Positions 10,546 through 19,526 of a stretch of DNA of 64,000 nucleotides are shown here, piece by piece. How positions within the stretch are numbered: position 1 is the stretch's first letter; each line of letters begins with the position of its first letter. Both the position numbers and the translations under genes were made by a program. Origin of the DNA: Amylostereum areolatum (Eukaryota > Basidiomycota > Agaricomycetes > Russulales > Stereaceae); NCBI GenBank assembly GCA_012932865.1, contig SAXG01000059.1:62001-126000 (forward strand). The letters are read 5' to 3'. A model generated the notes under the pieces. It was given only the letters and a program-made list of their open reading frames with translations, was not told where the DNA came from and searched no databases.

Positions 10546-10910
10546 GCTCGCAAGTACAAGAATTCATCCCCATCAGCGACAACACCATCATCTCCCTCAT
10601 CAACAAGTCTAAAGACCCTTGGGCCTGGCACAATTGGAAGGTCACCCTCGGCGTAGAAGAACTCGAAGACTCCGTCATAGACGTCCATTTCTATTGTCTC
10701 AAAATAAGAGAACAAGGAACTAGAAACCACTACGTCCACTTCTGCCCATACGTCACCTACCGCTACAGACTCGAGCAACCCCCAAAGTCCTTCTACGCAC
10801 CCAACGAGAAAATACCTGTTGACACTCGACACACCCACCGTCTCCTTACACCAGGCAACACCCCCGATCCCACACCAGAGCCAGAGGTCATCAACCTAAC
10901 CCACTTATAA
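10533..10910 (+). CDS. E1 left ORF0, conserved pre-gag protein (125 aa)
   Basis: ATG 10533 to TAA 10908-10910. The start was chosen because no other ATG lies between it and the gag ATG at 11220. The protein has no familiar retroviral domain. Its core (LINKSKDPWAWHNW, then VIDVHFYCLKI and RYRLEQPPKSFYAP) can be matched to the equivalent frames of E2 and E3, with a shared D-P-W or P-D-W centre followed by beta-strand-like stretches. The frame is the same as gag's, so only the TAA separates ORF0 from the gag frame. The upstream ATG at 10394 begins a short separate frame and is GTG in the right copy and in E2. Confidence 0.6.
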   Translation: MEDWRSQVQEFIPISDNTIISLINKSKDPWAWHNWKVTLGVEELEDSVIDVHFYCLKIREQGTRNHYVHFCPYVTYRYRLEQPPKSFYAPNEKIPVDTRHTHRLLTPGNTPDPTPEPEVINLTHL

Positions 10911-12476
10911 ACAATTCCCTTGTTTGGACTCAACAGTTCCGACTCCAGCTCAGAAACAGGCTCTGACACCGACCCCGATAACTGCTGCATCTTCCCCCTC
11001 CCACTAGGCATCACTCAAGAAGACAACGACATCTTCACTGATCGACTCGGAGACAGCACCCAAGAAGTCACCTTTGTAACCACTGAACTCAGTGGCATCA
11101 TCTGGTACTTCACCGACGGAGACCAACCCGACCTCACCGAAGCTGACTTCAACCTCATCGCCACCTCCGCCCTACCACCTGTCACCGACGAAGACTTCTC
11201 CGACCTCGACGAACCAATCATGGCTGCCCAGTGGATCCGCACCGACCCCCAACCCCCTCTCCCCGCCGAACTTACCAACTGCACCGAAATTGGGGGAAGA
11301 TGGAACATCGTCATCGGCCAAACGGGCTCTCCCATCCAACACATGAATAACGGCACCGACAATGCATGGCTCATGGAAGTAAATGGCCAATGGGTCGCCA
11401 TCCCTGCCGTGCTTGTTGCCGCCCTCAACCTGCCACCCCCCACCGTCAACGTCACTGCCCCCCCCATCACCGTCAACCCCCCTGCGGTCACTGTTAGCGC
11501 CCCAGCCGCCGCCGCCGCCAGACCCCCTCGAAAGAAGGTCCACGCGAAAACTCCTGAAGGCTTCTCTGGGAAACGAGAGGACTTCAACGACTGGATGCGG
11601 TCATGCGAGGAGTACATGCGAGCCGCCGAGGATGACCTCGTGACGGACAAGGACAAAGTACTCTTCATCCTCACCTACATGATGGGGGAAGCAGCATGCA
11701 CCTGGAAGGCCAAGTACGAAGATGCGCACCTAGCCAATGGAGCCATGGTCACCTGGGTGGACTTCCACAAGGCGCTCAAAGGCGCCTTCACCGACGTCAA
11801 TGAGCAGCACCGTGCCGCGGTCGAACTGGACGGGTTCAAACAGACAAAGGGTACCACCGCCCATGGATACTTTGCCAGGTTTGAACAACTGGCAAGGAAG
11901 GCTGGGTACTCCACGGCGCAGGACCCCATCCACCTCATGCAGCTGCTTAAGCACAACATCTACTACCGGACCATCGACTCCATCTATGACAGCGGTCACG
12001 TCCCTCAGAAATATGAGGACCTCAAGGAGCGCATCATTCTGATTGATGGACTGCGACAGGAGCGGGAGGACCTGAAAACTCAACGCAGCGGCCCCGCGCA
12101 GAACCAAAAACCCAAAGGACAAGGGTCGTCCAATGGGCAGCAAGGGGGACAGGTCCCATGGCGCCGCGACGGAACCGGCACGGTACACGGTGGCAAAGGA
12201 CAGCCGATGGACGTCAACTGTGTCGACATTAAGGGCCGATGCTTCCGCTGTGGACAGAATGGCCACCAGGTGCGGGACTGCAGGGTGGACGTGAAGAACA
12301 TCCGAGATATGTGGGGGAGGGACCGGTACACGGAACCACCAAAGCGGGAGGCTCGAGCACAGACGTTCGAGATGCCCACCGCCTGGGCTAGGAGCCTGTC
12401 GGCCGAAGATCGGAAAAGCGTGATGGACGCGCTTCAAGCTCAGCCGAAGGTGGAAGAGAAGAAGGAGGGTTTTTGA
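10911..12476 (+). CDS. E1 left Gag frame, including AUG-less N-terminal extension
   Basis: The frame is open directly after the ORF0 stop but has no ATG until 11220 (MAAQWIR). The 103 codons before that ATG carry PLPLGIT and WYFTDGDQPDLTEADFNLIA, motifs also found in the same segment of E2 and E3. Downstream is a capsid-like region (FNDWMRSCEEYM, YFARFEQLARKAGYS) and a CCHC knuckle CFRCGQNGHQVRDC (about 12240-12281). The protein is 418 aa from the first ATG. The frame ends at TGA 12474-12476, overlapping pol in the -1 frame. Gag forms the virus-like particle and binds element RNA. Confidence 0.85.
   Translation, partial: TIPLFGLNSSDSSSETGSDTDPDNCCIFPLPLGITQEDNDIFTDRLGDSTQEVTFVTTELSGIIWYFTDGDQPDLTEADFNLIATSALPPVTDEDFSDLDEPIMAAQWIRTDPQPPLPAELTNCTEIGGRWNIVIGQTGSPIQHMNNGTDNAWLMEVNGQWVAIPAVLVAALNLPPPTVNVTAPPITVNPPAVTVSAPAAAAARPPRKKVHAKTPEGFSGKREDFNDWMRSCEEYMRAAEDDLVTDKDKVLFILTYMMGEAACTWKAKYEDAHLANGAMVTWVDFHKALKGAFTDVNEQHRAAVELDGFKQTKGTTAHGYFARFEQLARKAGYSTAQDPIHLMQLLKHNIYYRTIDSIYDSGHVPQKYEDLKERIILIDGLRQEREDLKTQRSGPAQNQKPKGQGSSNGQQGGQVPWRRDGTGTVHGGKGQPMDVNCVDIKGRCFRCGQNGHQVRDCRVDVKNIRDMWGRDRYTEPPKREARAQTFEMPTAWARSLSAEDRKSVMDALQAQPKVEEKKEGF
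12467..12473 (+). promoter_or_regulatory. Probable -1 frameshift site G-GGT-TTT at gag/pol
   Basis: In the gag frame the last codons are GAG GGT TTT TGA, giving the heptamer GGGTTTT, which fits the X-XXY-YYZ slippery rule, directly before the stop. The pol frame is -1 relative to gag. The right copy has the same bases in reverse complement near 19526-19532. Confidence 0.7.
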
Positions 12477-15400
12477 GGGGGCTGACGATGTACACGGCAT
12501 CTGAAGCCCAAGTTTCTGTTTCTCGCTCGTCTGGTTTTGTTGCGCCTCGGTGGCCTGGTTCTCGTTTGCATATGCGCATTGTTGATTCGGACTGTACTAC
12601 TACGGGGGATATCCCCATTATGACTTCTTTTACGGACTCTATCGGTACGGGCACGCGTCCCGTTGTTATTTTAGATAGTCAGGCTTCAATTTGTGAGCCT
12701 TCGGCTTTGGATACGGCATCAGTTTCGGTTTCAGTTTTGGATACAGCTTTGGATACGGACTCGGTTTTGGTCATGGACCCTGTGGAGACAGGGACAACGC
12801 CGTGCGATGGAAGGGGCACGGCGCTCGAATCATGTTATATGGCACCTGGAACGGCTCAATGGACGCTTTGTCGCTTAAGGGAAGACAAACCCGAAAGTGC
12901 AATTGCAATCCTTCGCATCTGGACACACCATCGACGTCGTGACGAGGCTACTTATGAAGCCATCAAGGAGATAACTGGCATGGAAGATGAATTAGCATGC
13001 CAAGCTCTACTAGAGCTCGCCACTCCCATGCAGTTCATATGCTCCTCCAGCGCCAAGGAACAAACGATCATTCCCACACAACTCGTGGTAGATTCCAAGC
13101 GCATTGTCAAAGCTCTTGCACTCCTGGACAGTGGTTGCACTGGCTCGTGTATCAACACGAAGTTTGTGCAGGAAAATCACATTCCCACGCGACGGACTGC
13201 TCGCCCAATCCCAGTACGAAATGCAGACGGCACTCTCAACGCAGGAGGTCCCATCACGGAATATGTCACACTTCGCCTAAATATTCAAGACCATGAAGAA
13301 AGCATTGACCTGGCGGTCTCCAACCTAGGAGATACGGACCTTTTTATTGGACATGAGTGGCTAAAAAAGCACAACCCTCACATCGACTGGAAATCCGGGT
13401 CAATTGAATTTGACCGATGCCCTATCAGCTGCTCTCGTCCCCCTCCCCTCCTCAATATCGATGATGATGAAGAAGAGGAGGAAGAGCCAGTCCACATGGA
13501 AAAGGACGAGCAGCTGTTTGCTTTCGACTGGGATGGTTACAAAGCGACATACCACATCCGGACCCATGCATCGGACATTGCAATTGAAGAGCACGCTAAG
13601 AAAAAGGAACAGACCTTCTCTGAGCGAGTCCCAACGGCGTACCACGAATTCAAGGACATCTTTGACAAAGACAACTTCGACAAGCTCCCTGAGCGACGCC
13701 CATGGGACCACGCCATTGAGCTCACTCCTAACTTCAAACCGGTCGATTGCAAAGTTTACCCCCTCACATTGGACGAGCAGAAGCAACTGGACACCTTTTT
13801 GGAAGAGAACCTGAGATCTGGCCGGATCCAGCCGTCCAAATCACCCATGGCCTCCCCATTCTTCTTCATCAAGAAAAAAGACGGCTCGCTACGTCCTGTG
13901 CAGGACTATCGAAAGCTCAATGAGATGACGATAAAAAACCGTTACCCGCTCCCGCTCATCCAAGAGTTGGTTGACAAGCTTAAGGGAGCACGGCACTTTA
14001 CCAAGCTCAATGTCCGATGGGGGTACAACAATGTTCGGATTAAAGAAGGGGACGAGTGGAAAGCTGCATTCCGCACGAACAAAGGTCTCTACGAGCCTAC
14101 GGTCATGTTCTTTGGACTCACCAACTCCCCGTCTACGTTCCAAGCCATGATGAACGACCTGTTCAAAGACTTGATCCACCAAGGAGTCGTGGTCGTCTAT
14201 TTGGACGACATCCTCATCTTCACGCATACGCTAGAAGAACATCGTCAAATAGTCAAGGAGGTCCTCCGGATCCTGCGAGAAAATAAACTCTATCTGAAGC
14301 CAGAAAAGTGCGAGTTTGAGAAGGCAGAAATCGAATACCTGGGCATGATTGTCGGCGGAGGAAGGGTTCGCATGGATCCAGCAAAGGTCGCGGCAATCAC
14401 CAATTGGCCAGCCCCCAAAACAAAGAAACAACTTCAATCGTTTTTGGGCTTTTGCAACTTCTACCGTCGCTTTATCAAGGACTTCAGCGGCATTGCTCAC
14501 CCAATGACTAAACTCACTGGGAAGACGGAATGGGTCTGGGACACCCCACAGCAGGAGGCTTTTGAGGAACTCAAGCGACATATAACATCACAGCCAGTTC
14601 TAGCAATCCCTACAGATGAGGGGCAGTTCCGTGTCGAGGCGGACTCCTCTGACTATGCCACGGGCGCGGTACTTTCGCAACAACAGGACAATGGCAAATG
14701 GCACCCGGTCGCCTTCCTCTCAAAGTCCCTCAGCGAAGCTGAGAGGAACTATGAGATTTATGACAAGGAATTACTGGCTATCATGACGGCGCTAGAGGAA
14801 TGGAGACAATACCTCATGGGGGCACGACAGGAGTTTGAAATCTGGTCGGATCATCGCAATCTCACGTACTTCCGCAAGGTGCAGAAGCTAAATCAGAGAC
14901 AATCACAGTGGTTAACGGAGCTGCAAGAGTATCATTGTACGCTACTCCACAAGCCCGGCAAAACAATGGGTAAACCCGATGCTATTTCCCAACTAGCGGG
15001 CCTTGAGAAGGGGGAGAAAGACAATGAAAACATCGTCCTCCTGAAACCAGGACTCTTTCGCGCCCTCAACCATGCAGGAATTATAACCAATGGACCTGAC
15101 AATGTCTTCATTGAGCGGATTCAGGAGGCTACCTTACTCCGAGACCATGCAGTAGAACGTGCCTTAGCACTCAAAGTAAAGGGATGGCTGGAACATGCAG
15201 ATGGAACAGTCACCTGGCAACACAGACTCTATGTCCCAAGAGACAAAGGACTCCGTGCAGACATTATCCAGGCTCATCATGACGGCCCGCTTGTCGGTCA
15301 TCCAGGACGATACAAGACCCACGAGCTCATCACGCACAACTACTGGTGGCCTGCCATTAGAGATGACGTCCGGAAATATGTCGAAGGATGTGAGACCTGC

Positions 15401-16126
15401 CAACGTACCAAGATTAGACATGATCGCATTGCCGCTCCACTCCACCCACATGACCCGCCACAAGCGCCTTGGGAGCACGTATCCATTGACTTTGTCATGC
15501 CACTCCCGGTCTCGGATGGAAAAGACACCATCTGCAATGTGAACTGCATGGGTACCAAGCAGGTTGTATTCTGGGCCACGACCAAAGACCTAACGGAGGA
15601 CAAGCTTGCCTTCGAGTACCTAGGAGAAGTAGTCCCCCATCATGGAATTCCTAGAAAGATTGTCAGTGACCGCGGCAGCGTCTTTGTCTCCAAGTTCACC
15701 ACGGCATTGTTCCAACTGCTAGGCATTGAAGGGAATCCATCTACGGCGTACCACCCTCAGACGGACGGACAGACCGAACGCTCCAACATGACCATGGAAA
15801 ACTACCTTCGCATCTTCGTCAATCAACGACAAGACAATTGGACATGTTACCTCCCACTTGCCATGACTGCGCTCAACAACATGGTCCATAGTTCAATTGG
15901 GATGTCTCCCAACTTTGCCAACTATGGTCGGGAACTCTACCTGGGGACAAACCCTCGACGCTTAGCGCAGAGCGGGCTTCCTCATAGATGTCTCGCATGC
16001 ATTGTGCAAACTCGTTCGCCAATGGGTTGTCTGTCTCGCGTCGAGGGTTTGTCCCCAGGTAGAGTTCCCGACCATAGTTGGCAAAGTTGGGAGACATCCC
16101 AATTGAACTATGGACCATGTTGTTGA
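12473..16126 (+). CDS. E1 left Pol (protease, RT, RNase H, truncated integrase)
   Basis: This is the -1 frame after gag; it has no ATG of its own at the junction, consistent with a Gag-Pol fusion. Visible in order: protease LLDSGCTGS (about 13123), RT YPLPLIQELVDKLKG, RT motif A KLNVRWGYNN (14003-14032), YLDDILIF (about 14200), RNase H VEADSSDYATGAVLS (about 14635), integrase zinc finger H..H..CETCQRTK (15390-15414), and the catalytic SIDFVMP, VSDRGSVF and TERSNMTMENYL. Element sequence ends at 15961; residues after TNPRR read through the palindrome centre into antisense sequence. The motif A aspartate is Asn (AAT 14009-14011), so this RT should be inactive. Confidence 0.9.
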   Translation: MRGLTMYTASEAQVSVSRSSGFVAPRWPGSRLHMRIVDSDCTTTGDIPIMTSFTDSIGTGTRPVVILDSQASICEPSALDTASVSVSVLDTALDTDSVLVMDPVETGTTPCDGRGTALESCYMAPGTAQWTLCRLREDKPESAIAILRIWTHHRRRDEATYEAIKEITGMEDELACQALLELATPMQFICSSSAKEQTIIPTQLVVDSKRIVKALALLDSGCTGSCINTKFVQENHIPTRRTARPIPVRNADGTLNAGGPITEYVTLRLNIQDHEESIDLAVSNLGDTDLFIGHEWLKKHNPHIDWKSGSIEFDRCPISCSRPPPLLNIDDDEEEEEEPVHMEKDEQLFAFDWDGYKATYHIRTHASDIAIEEHAKKKEQTFSERVPTAYHEFKDIFDKDNFDKLPERRPWDHAIELTPNFKPVDCKVYPLTLDEQKQLDTFLEENLRSGRIQPSKSPMASPFFFIKKKDGSLRPVQDYRKLNEMTIKNRYPLPLIQELVDKLKGARHFTKLNVRWGYNNVRIKEGDEWKAAFRTNKGLYEPTVMFFGLTNSPSTFQAMMNDLFKDLIHQGVVVVYLDDILIFTHTLEEHRQIVKEVLRILRENKLYLKPEKCEFEKAEIEYLGMIVGGGRVRMDPAKVAAITNWPAPKTKKQLQSFLGFCNFYRRFIKDFSGIAHPMTKLTGKTEWVWDTPQQEAFEELKRHITSQPVLAIPTDEGQFRVEADSSDYATGAVLSQQQDNGKWHPVAFLSKSLSEAERNYEIYDKELLAIMTALEEWRQYLMGARQEFEIWSDHRNLTYFRKVQKLNQRQSQWLTELQEYHCTLLHKPGKTMGKPDAISQLAGLEKGEKDNENIVLLKPGLFRALNHAGIITNGPDNVFIERIQEATLLRDHAVERALALKVKGWLEHADGTVTWQHRLYVPRDKGLRADIIQAHHDGPLVGHPGRYKTHELITHNYWWPAIRDDVRKYVEGCETCQRTKIRHDRIAAPLHPHDPPQAPWEHVSIDFVMPLPVSDGKDTICNVNCMGTKQVVFWATTKDLTEDKLAFEYLGEVVPHHGIPRKIVSDRGSVFVSKFTTALFQLLGIEGNPSTAYHPQTDGQTERSNMTMENYLRIFVNQRQDNWTCYLPLAMTALNNMVHSSIGMSPNFANYGRELYLGTNPRRLAQSGLPHRCLACIVQTRSPMGCLSRVEGLSPGRVPDHSWQSWETSQLNYGPCC

Positions 16127-19100
16127 GCGCAGTCATGGCAAGTGGGAGGTAACATGTCCAATTGTCTTGTCGTTGATTGACGAAGATGCGAAGGTAGTTT
16201 TCCATGGTCATGTTGGAGCGTTCGGTCTGTCCGTCCGTCTGAGGGTGGTACGCCGTAGATGGATTCCCTTCAATGCCTAGCAGTTGGAACAATGCCGTGG
16301 TGAACTTGGAGACAAAGACGCTGCCGCGGTCACTGACAATCTTTCTAGGAATTCCATGATGGGGGACTACTTCTCCTAGGTACTCGAAGGCAAGCTTGTC
16401 CTCCGTTAGGTCTTTGGTCGTGGCCCAGAATACAACCTGCTTGGTACCCATGCAGTTCACATTGCAGATGGTGTCTTTTCCATCCGAGACCAGGAGTGGC
16501 ATGACAAAGTCAATGGATACGTGCTCCCAAGGCGCTTGTGGCGGGTCATGTGGGTGGAGTGGAGCGGCAATGCGATCATGTCTAATCTTGGTACGTTGGC
16601 AGGTCTCACATCCTTCGACATATTTCCGGACGTCATCTCTAATGGCAGGCCACCAGTAGTTGTGCGTGATGAGCTCGTGGGTCTTGTATCGTCCTGGATG
16701 ACCGACAAGCGGGCCGTCATGATGAGCCTGGATAATGTCTGCACGGAGTCCTTTGTCTCTTGGGACATAGAGTCTGTGTTGCCAGGTGACTGTTCCATCT
16801 GCATGTTCCAGCCATCCCTTTACTTTGAGTGCTAAGGCACGTTCTACTGCATGGTCTCGGAGTAAGGTAGCCTCCTGAATCCGCTCAATGAAGACATTGT
16901 CAGGTCCATTGGTTATAATTCCTGCATGGTTGAGGGCGCGAAAGAGTCCTGGTTTCAGGAGGACGATGTTTTCATTGTCTTTCTCCCCCTTCTCAAGGCC
17001 CGCTAGTTGGGAAATAGCATCGGGTTTACCCATTGTTTTGCCGGGCTTGTGGAGTAGCGTACAATGATACTCTTGCAGCTCCGTTAACCACTGTGATTGT
17101 CTCTGATTTAGCTTCTGCACCTTGCGGAAGTACGTGAGATTGCGATGATCCGACCAGATTTCAAACTCCTGTCGTGCCCCCATGAGGTATTGTCTCCATT
17201 CCTCTAGCGCCGTCATGATAGCCAGTAATTCCTTGTCATAAATCTCATAGTTCCTCTCAGCTTCGCTGAGGGACTTTGAGAGGAAGGCGACCGGGTGCCA
17301 TTTGCCATTGTCCTGTTGTTGCGAAAGTACCGCGCCCGTGGCATAGTCAGAGGAGTCCGCCTCGACACGGAACTGCCCCTCATCTGTAGGGATTGCTAGA
17401 ACTGGCTGTGATGTTATATGTCGCTTGAGTTCCTCAAAAGCCTCCTGCTGTGGGGTGTCCCAGACCCATTCCGTCTTCCCAGTGAGTTTAGTCATTGGGT
17501 GAGCAATGCCGCTGAAGTCCTTGATAAAGCGACGGTAGAAGTTGCAAAAGCCCAAAAACGATTGAAGTTGTTTCTTTGTTTTGGGGGCTGGCCAATTGGT
17601 GATTGCCGCGACCTTTGCTGGATCCATGCGAACCCTTCCTCCGCCGACAATCATGCCCAGGTATTCGATTTCTGCCTTCTCAAACTCGCACTTTTCTGGC
17701 TTCAGATAGAGTTTATTTTCTCGCAGGATCCGGAGGACCTCCTTGACTATTTGACGATGTTCTTCTAGCGTATGCGTGAAGATGAGGATGTCGTCCAAAT
17801 AGACGACCACGACTCCTTGGTGGATCAAGTCTTTGAACAGGTCGTTCATCATGGCTTGGAACGTAGACGGGGAGTTGGTGAGTCCAAAGAACATGACCGT
17901 AGGCTCGTAGAGACCTTTGTTCGTGCGGAATGCAGCTTTCCACTCGTCCCCTTCTTTAATCCGAACATTGTTGTACCCCCATCGGACATTGAGCTTGGTA
18001 AAGTGCCGTGCTCCCTTAAGCTTGTCAACCAACTCTTGGATGAGCGGGAGCGGGTAACGGTTTTTTATCGTCATCTCATTGAGCTTTCGATAGTCCTGCA
18101 CAGGACGTAGCGAGCCGTCTTTTTTCTTGATGAAGAAGAATGGGGAGGCCATGGGTGATTTGGACGGCTGGATCCGGCCAGATCTCAGGTTCTCTTCCAA
18201 AAAGGTGTCCAGTTGCTTCTGCTCGTCCAATGTGAGGGGGTAAACTTTGCAATCGACCGGTTTGAAGTTAGGAGTGAGCTCAATGGCGTGGTCCCATGGG
18301 CGTCGCTCAGGGAGCTTGTCGAAGTTGTCTTTGTCAAAGATGTCCTTGAATTCGTGGTACGCCGTTGGGACTCGCTCAGAGAAGGTCTGTTCCTTTTTCT
18401 TAGCGTGCTCTTCAATTGCAATGTCCGATGCATGGGTCCGGATGTGGTATGTCGCTTTGTAACCATCCCAGTCGAAAGCAAACAGCTGCTCGTCCTTTTC
18501 CATGTGGACTGGCTCTTCCTCCTCTTCTTCATCATCATCGATATTGAGGAGGGGAGGGGGACGAGAGCAGCTGATAGGGCATCGGTCAAATTCAATTGAC
18601 CCGGATTTCCAGTCGATGTGAGGGTTGTGCTTTTTTAGCCACTCATGTCCAATAAAAAGGTCCGTATCTCCTAGGTTGGAGACCGCCAGGTCAATGCTTT
18701 CTTCATGGTCTTGAATATTTAGGCGAAGTGTGACATATTCCGTGATGGGACCTCCTGCGTTGAGAGTGCCGTCTGCATTTCGTACTGGGATTGGGCGAGC
18801 AGTCCGTCGCGTGGGAATGTGATTTTCCTGCACAAACTTCGTGTTGATACACGAGCCAGTGCAACCACTGTCCAGGAGTGCAAGAGCTTTGACAATGCGC
18901 TTGGAATCTACCACGAGTTGTGTGGGAATGATCGTTTGTTCCTTGGCGCTGGAGGAGCATATGAACTGCATGGGAGTGGCGAGCTCTAGTAGAGCTTGGC
19001 ATGCTAATTCATCTTCCATGCCAGTTATCTCCTTGATGGCTTCATAAGTAGCCTCGTCACGACGTCGATGGTGTGTCCAGATGCGAAGGATTGCAATTGC

Positions 19101-19526
19101 ACTTTCGGGTTTGTCTTCCCTTAAGCGACAAAGCGTCCATTGAGCCGTTCCAGGTGCCATATAACATGATTCGAGCGCCGTGCCCCTTCCATCGCACGGC
19201 GTTGTCCCTGTCTCCACAGGGTCCATGACCAAAACCGAGTCCGTATCCAAAGCTGTATCCAAAACTGAAACCGAAACTGATGCCGTATCCAAAGCCGAAG
19301 GCTCACAAATTGAAGCCTGACTATCTAAAATAACAACGGGACGCGTGCCCGTACCGATAGAGTCCGTAAAAGAAGTCATAATGGGGATATCCCCCGTAGT
19401 AGTACAGTCCGAATCAACAATGCGCATATGCAAACGAGAACCAGGCCACCGAGGCGCAACAAAACCAGACGAGCGAGAAACAGAAACTTGGGCTTCAGAT
19501 GCCGTGTACATCGTCAGCCCCCTCAA
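15873..19526 (-). CDS. E1 right Pol (inverted copy, truncated integrase)
   Basis: The frame has the same length as the left copy (1217 codons) with the same protease, RT, RNase H and integrase landmarks on the minus strand. By eye the amino-acid differences before the centre reduce to one (MPLLVSD here, MPLPVSD on the left). RT motif A again reads KLNVRWGYNN (AAT at 17990-17988), so both arms share the same loss of the catalytic Asp. True element sequence ends at 15962; codons beyond that are read from the other arm. Confidence 0.9.
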   Translation of the reverse strand: MRGLTMYTASEAQVSVSRSSGFVAPRWPGSRLHMRIVDSDCTTTGDIPIMTSFTDSIGTGTRPVVILDSQASICEPSALDTASVSVSVLDTALDTDSVLVMDPVETGTTPCDGRGTALESCYMAPGTAQWTLCRLREDKPESAIAILRIWTHHRRRDEATYEAIKEITGMEDELACQALLELATPMQFICSSSAKEQTIIPTQLVVDSKRIVKALALLDSGCTGSCINTKFVQENHIPTRRTARPIPVRNADGTLNAGGPITEYVTLRLNIQDHEESIDLAVSNLGDTDLFIGHEWLKKHNPHIDWKSGSIEFDRCPISCSRPPPLLNIDDDEEEEEEPVHMEKDEQLFAFDWDGYKATYHIRTHASDIAIEEHAKKKEQTFSERVPTAYHEFKDIFDKDNFDKLPERRPWDHAIELTPNFKPVDCKVYPLTLDEQKQLDTFLEENLRSGRIQPSKSPMASPFFFIKKKDGSLRPVQDYRKLNEMTIKNRYPLPLIQELVDKLKGARHFTKLNVRWGYNNVRIKEGDEWKAAFRTNKGLYEPTVMFFGLTNSPSTFQAMMNDLFKDLIHQGVVVVYLDDILIFTHTLEEHRQIVKEVLRILRENKLYLKPEKCEFEKAEIEYLGMIVGGGRVRMDPAKVAAITNWPAPKTKKQLQSFLGFCNFYRRFIKDFSGIAHPMTKLTGKTEWVWDTPQQEAFEELKRHITSQPVLAIPTDEGQFRVEADSSDYATGAVLSQQQDNGKWHPVAFLSKSLSEAERNYEIYDKELLAIMTALEEWRQYLMGARQEFEIWSDHRNLTYFRKVQKLNQRQSQWLTELQEYHCTLLHKPGKTMGKPDAISQLAGLEKGEKDNENIVLLKPGLFRALNHAGIITNGPDNVFIERIQEATLLRDHAVERALALKVKGWLEHADGTVTWQHRLYVPRDKGLRADIIQAHHDGPLVGHPGRYKTHELITHNYWWPAIRDDVRKYVEGCETCQRTKIRHDRIAAPLHPHDPPQAPWEHVSIDFVMPLLVSDGKDTICNVNCMGTKQVVFWATTKDLTEDKLAFEYLGEVVPHHGIPRKIVSDRGSVFVSKFTTALFQLLGIEGNPSTAYHPQTDGQTERSNMTMENYLRIFVNQRQDNWTCYLPLAMTALNNMVHSSIGMSPNFANYGRELYLGTNPRRETDNPLANEFAQCMRDIYEEARSALSVEGLSPGRVPDHSWQSWETSQLNYGPCC
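15962..16037. other. Centre of the E1 palindrome (76-nt spacer)
   Basis: The plus arm ends ...ACCCTCGACGC at 15961 and its reverse complement begins GCGTCGAGGGT at 16038. The spacer is a normal continuation of the right (minus) copy's integrase frame (ETDNPLANEFAQCMRDIYEE). The right copy is therefore longer at the centre, and the left copy joins it at a break. This is the shape left by a template switch or fold-back. Confidence 0.85.

Noticed and set aside
11015..12500. Long antisense frames of 219 and 256 codons over gag
   Set aside because: Shadows of the gag codon bias; the mirror copies appear on the other arm for the same reason.
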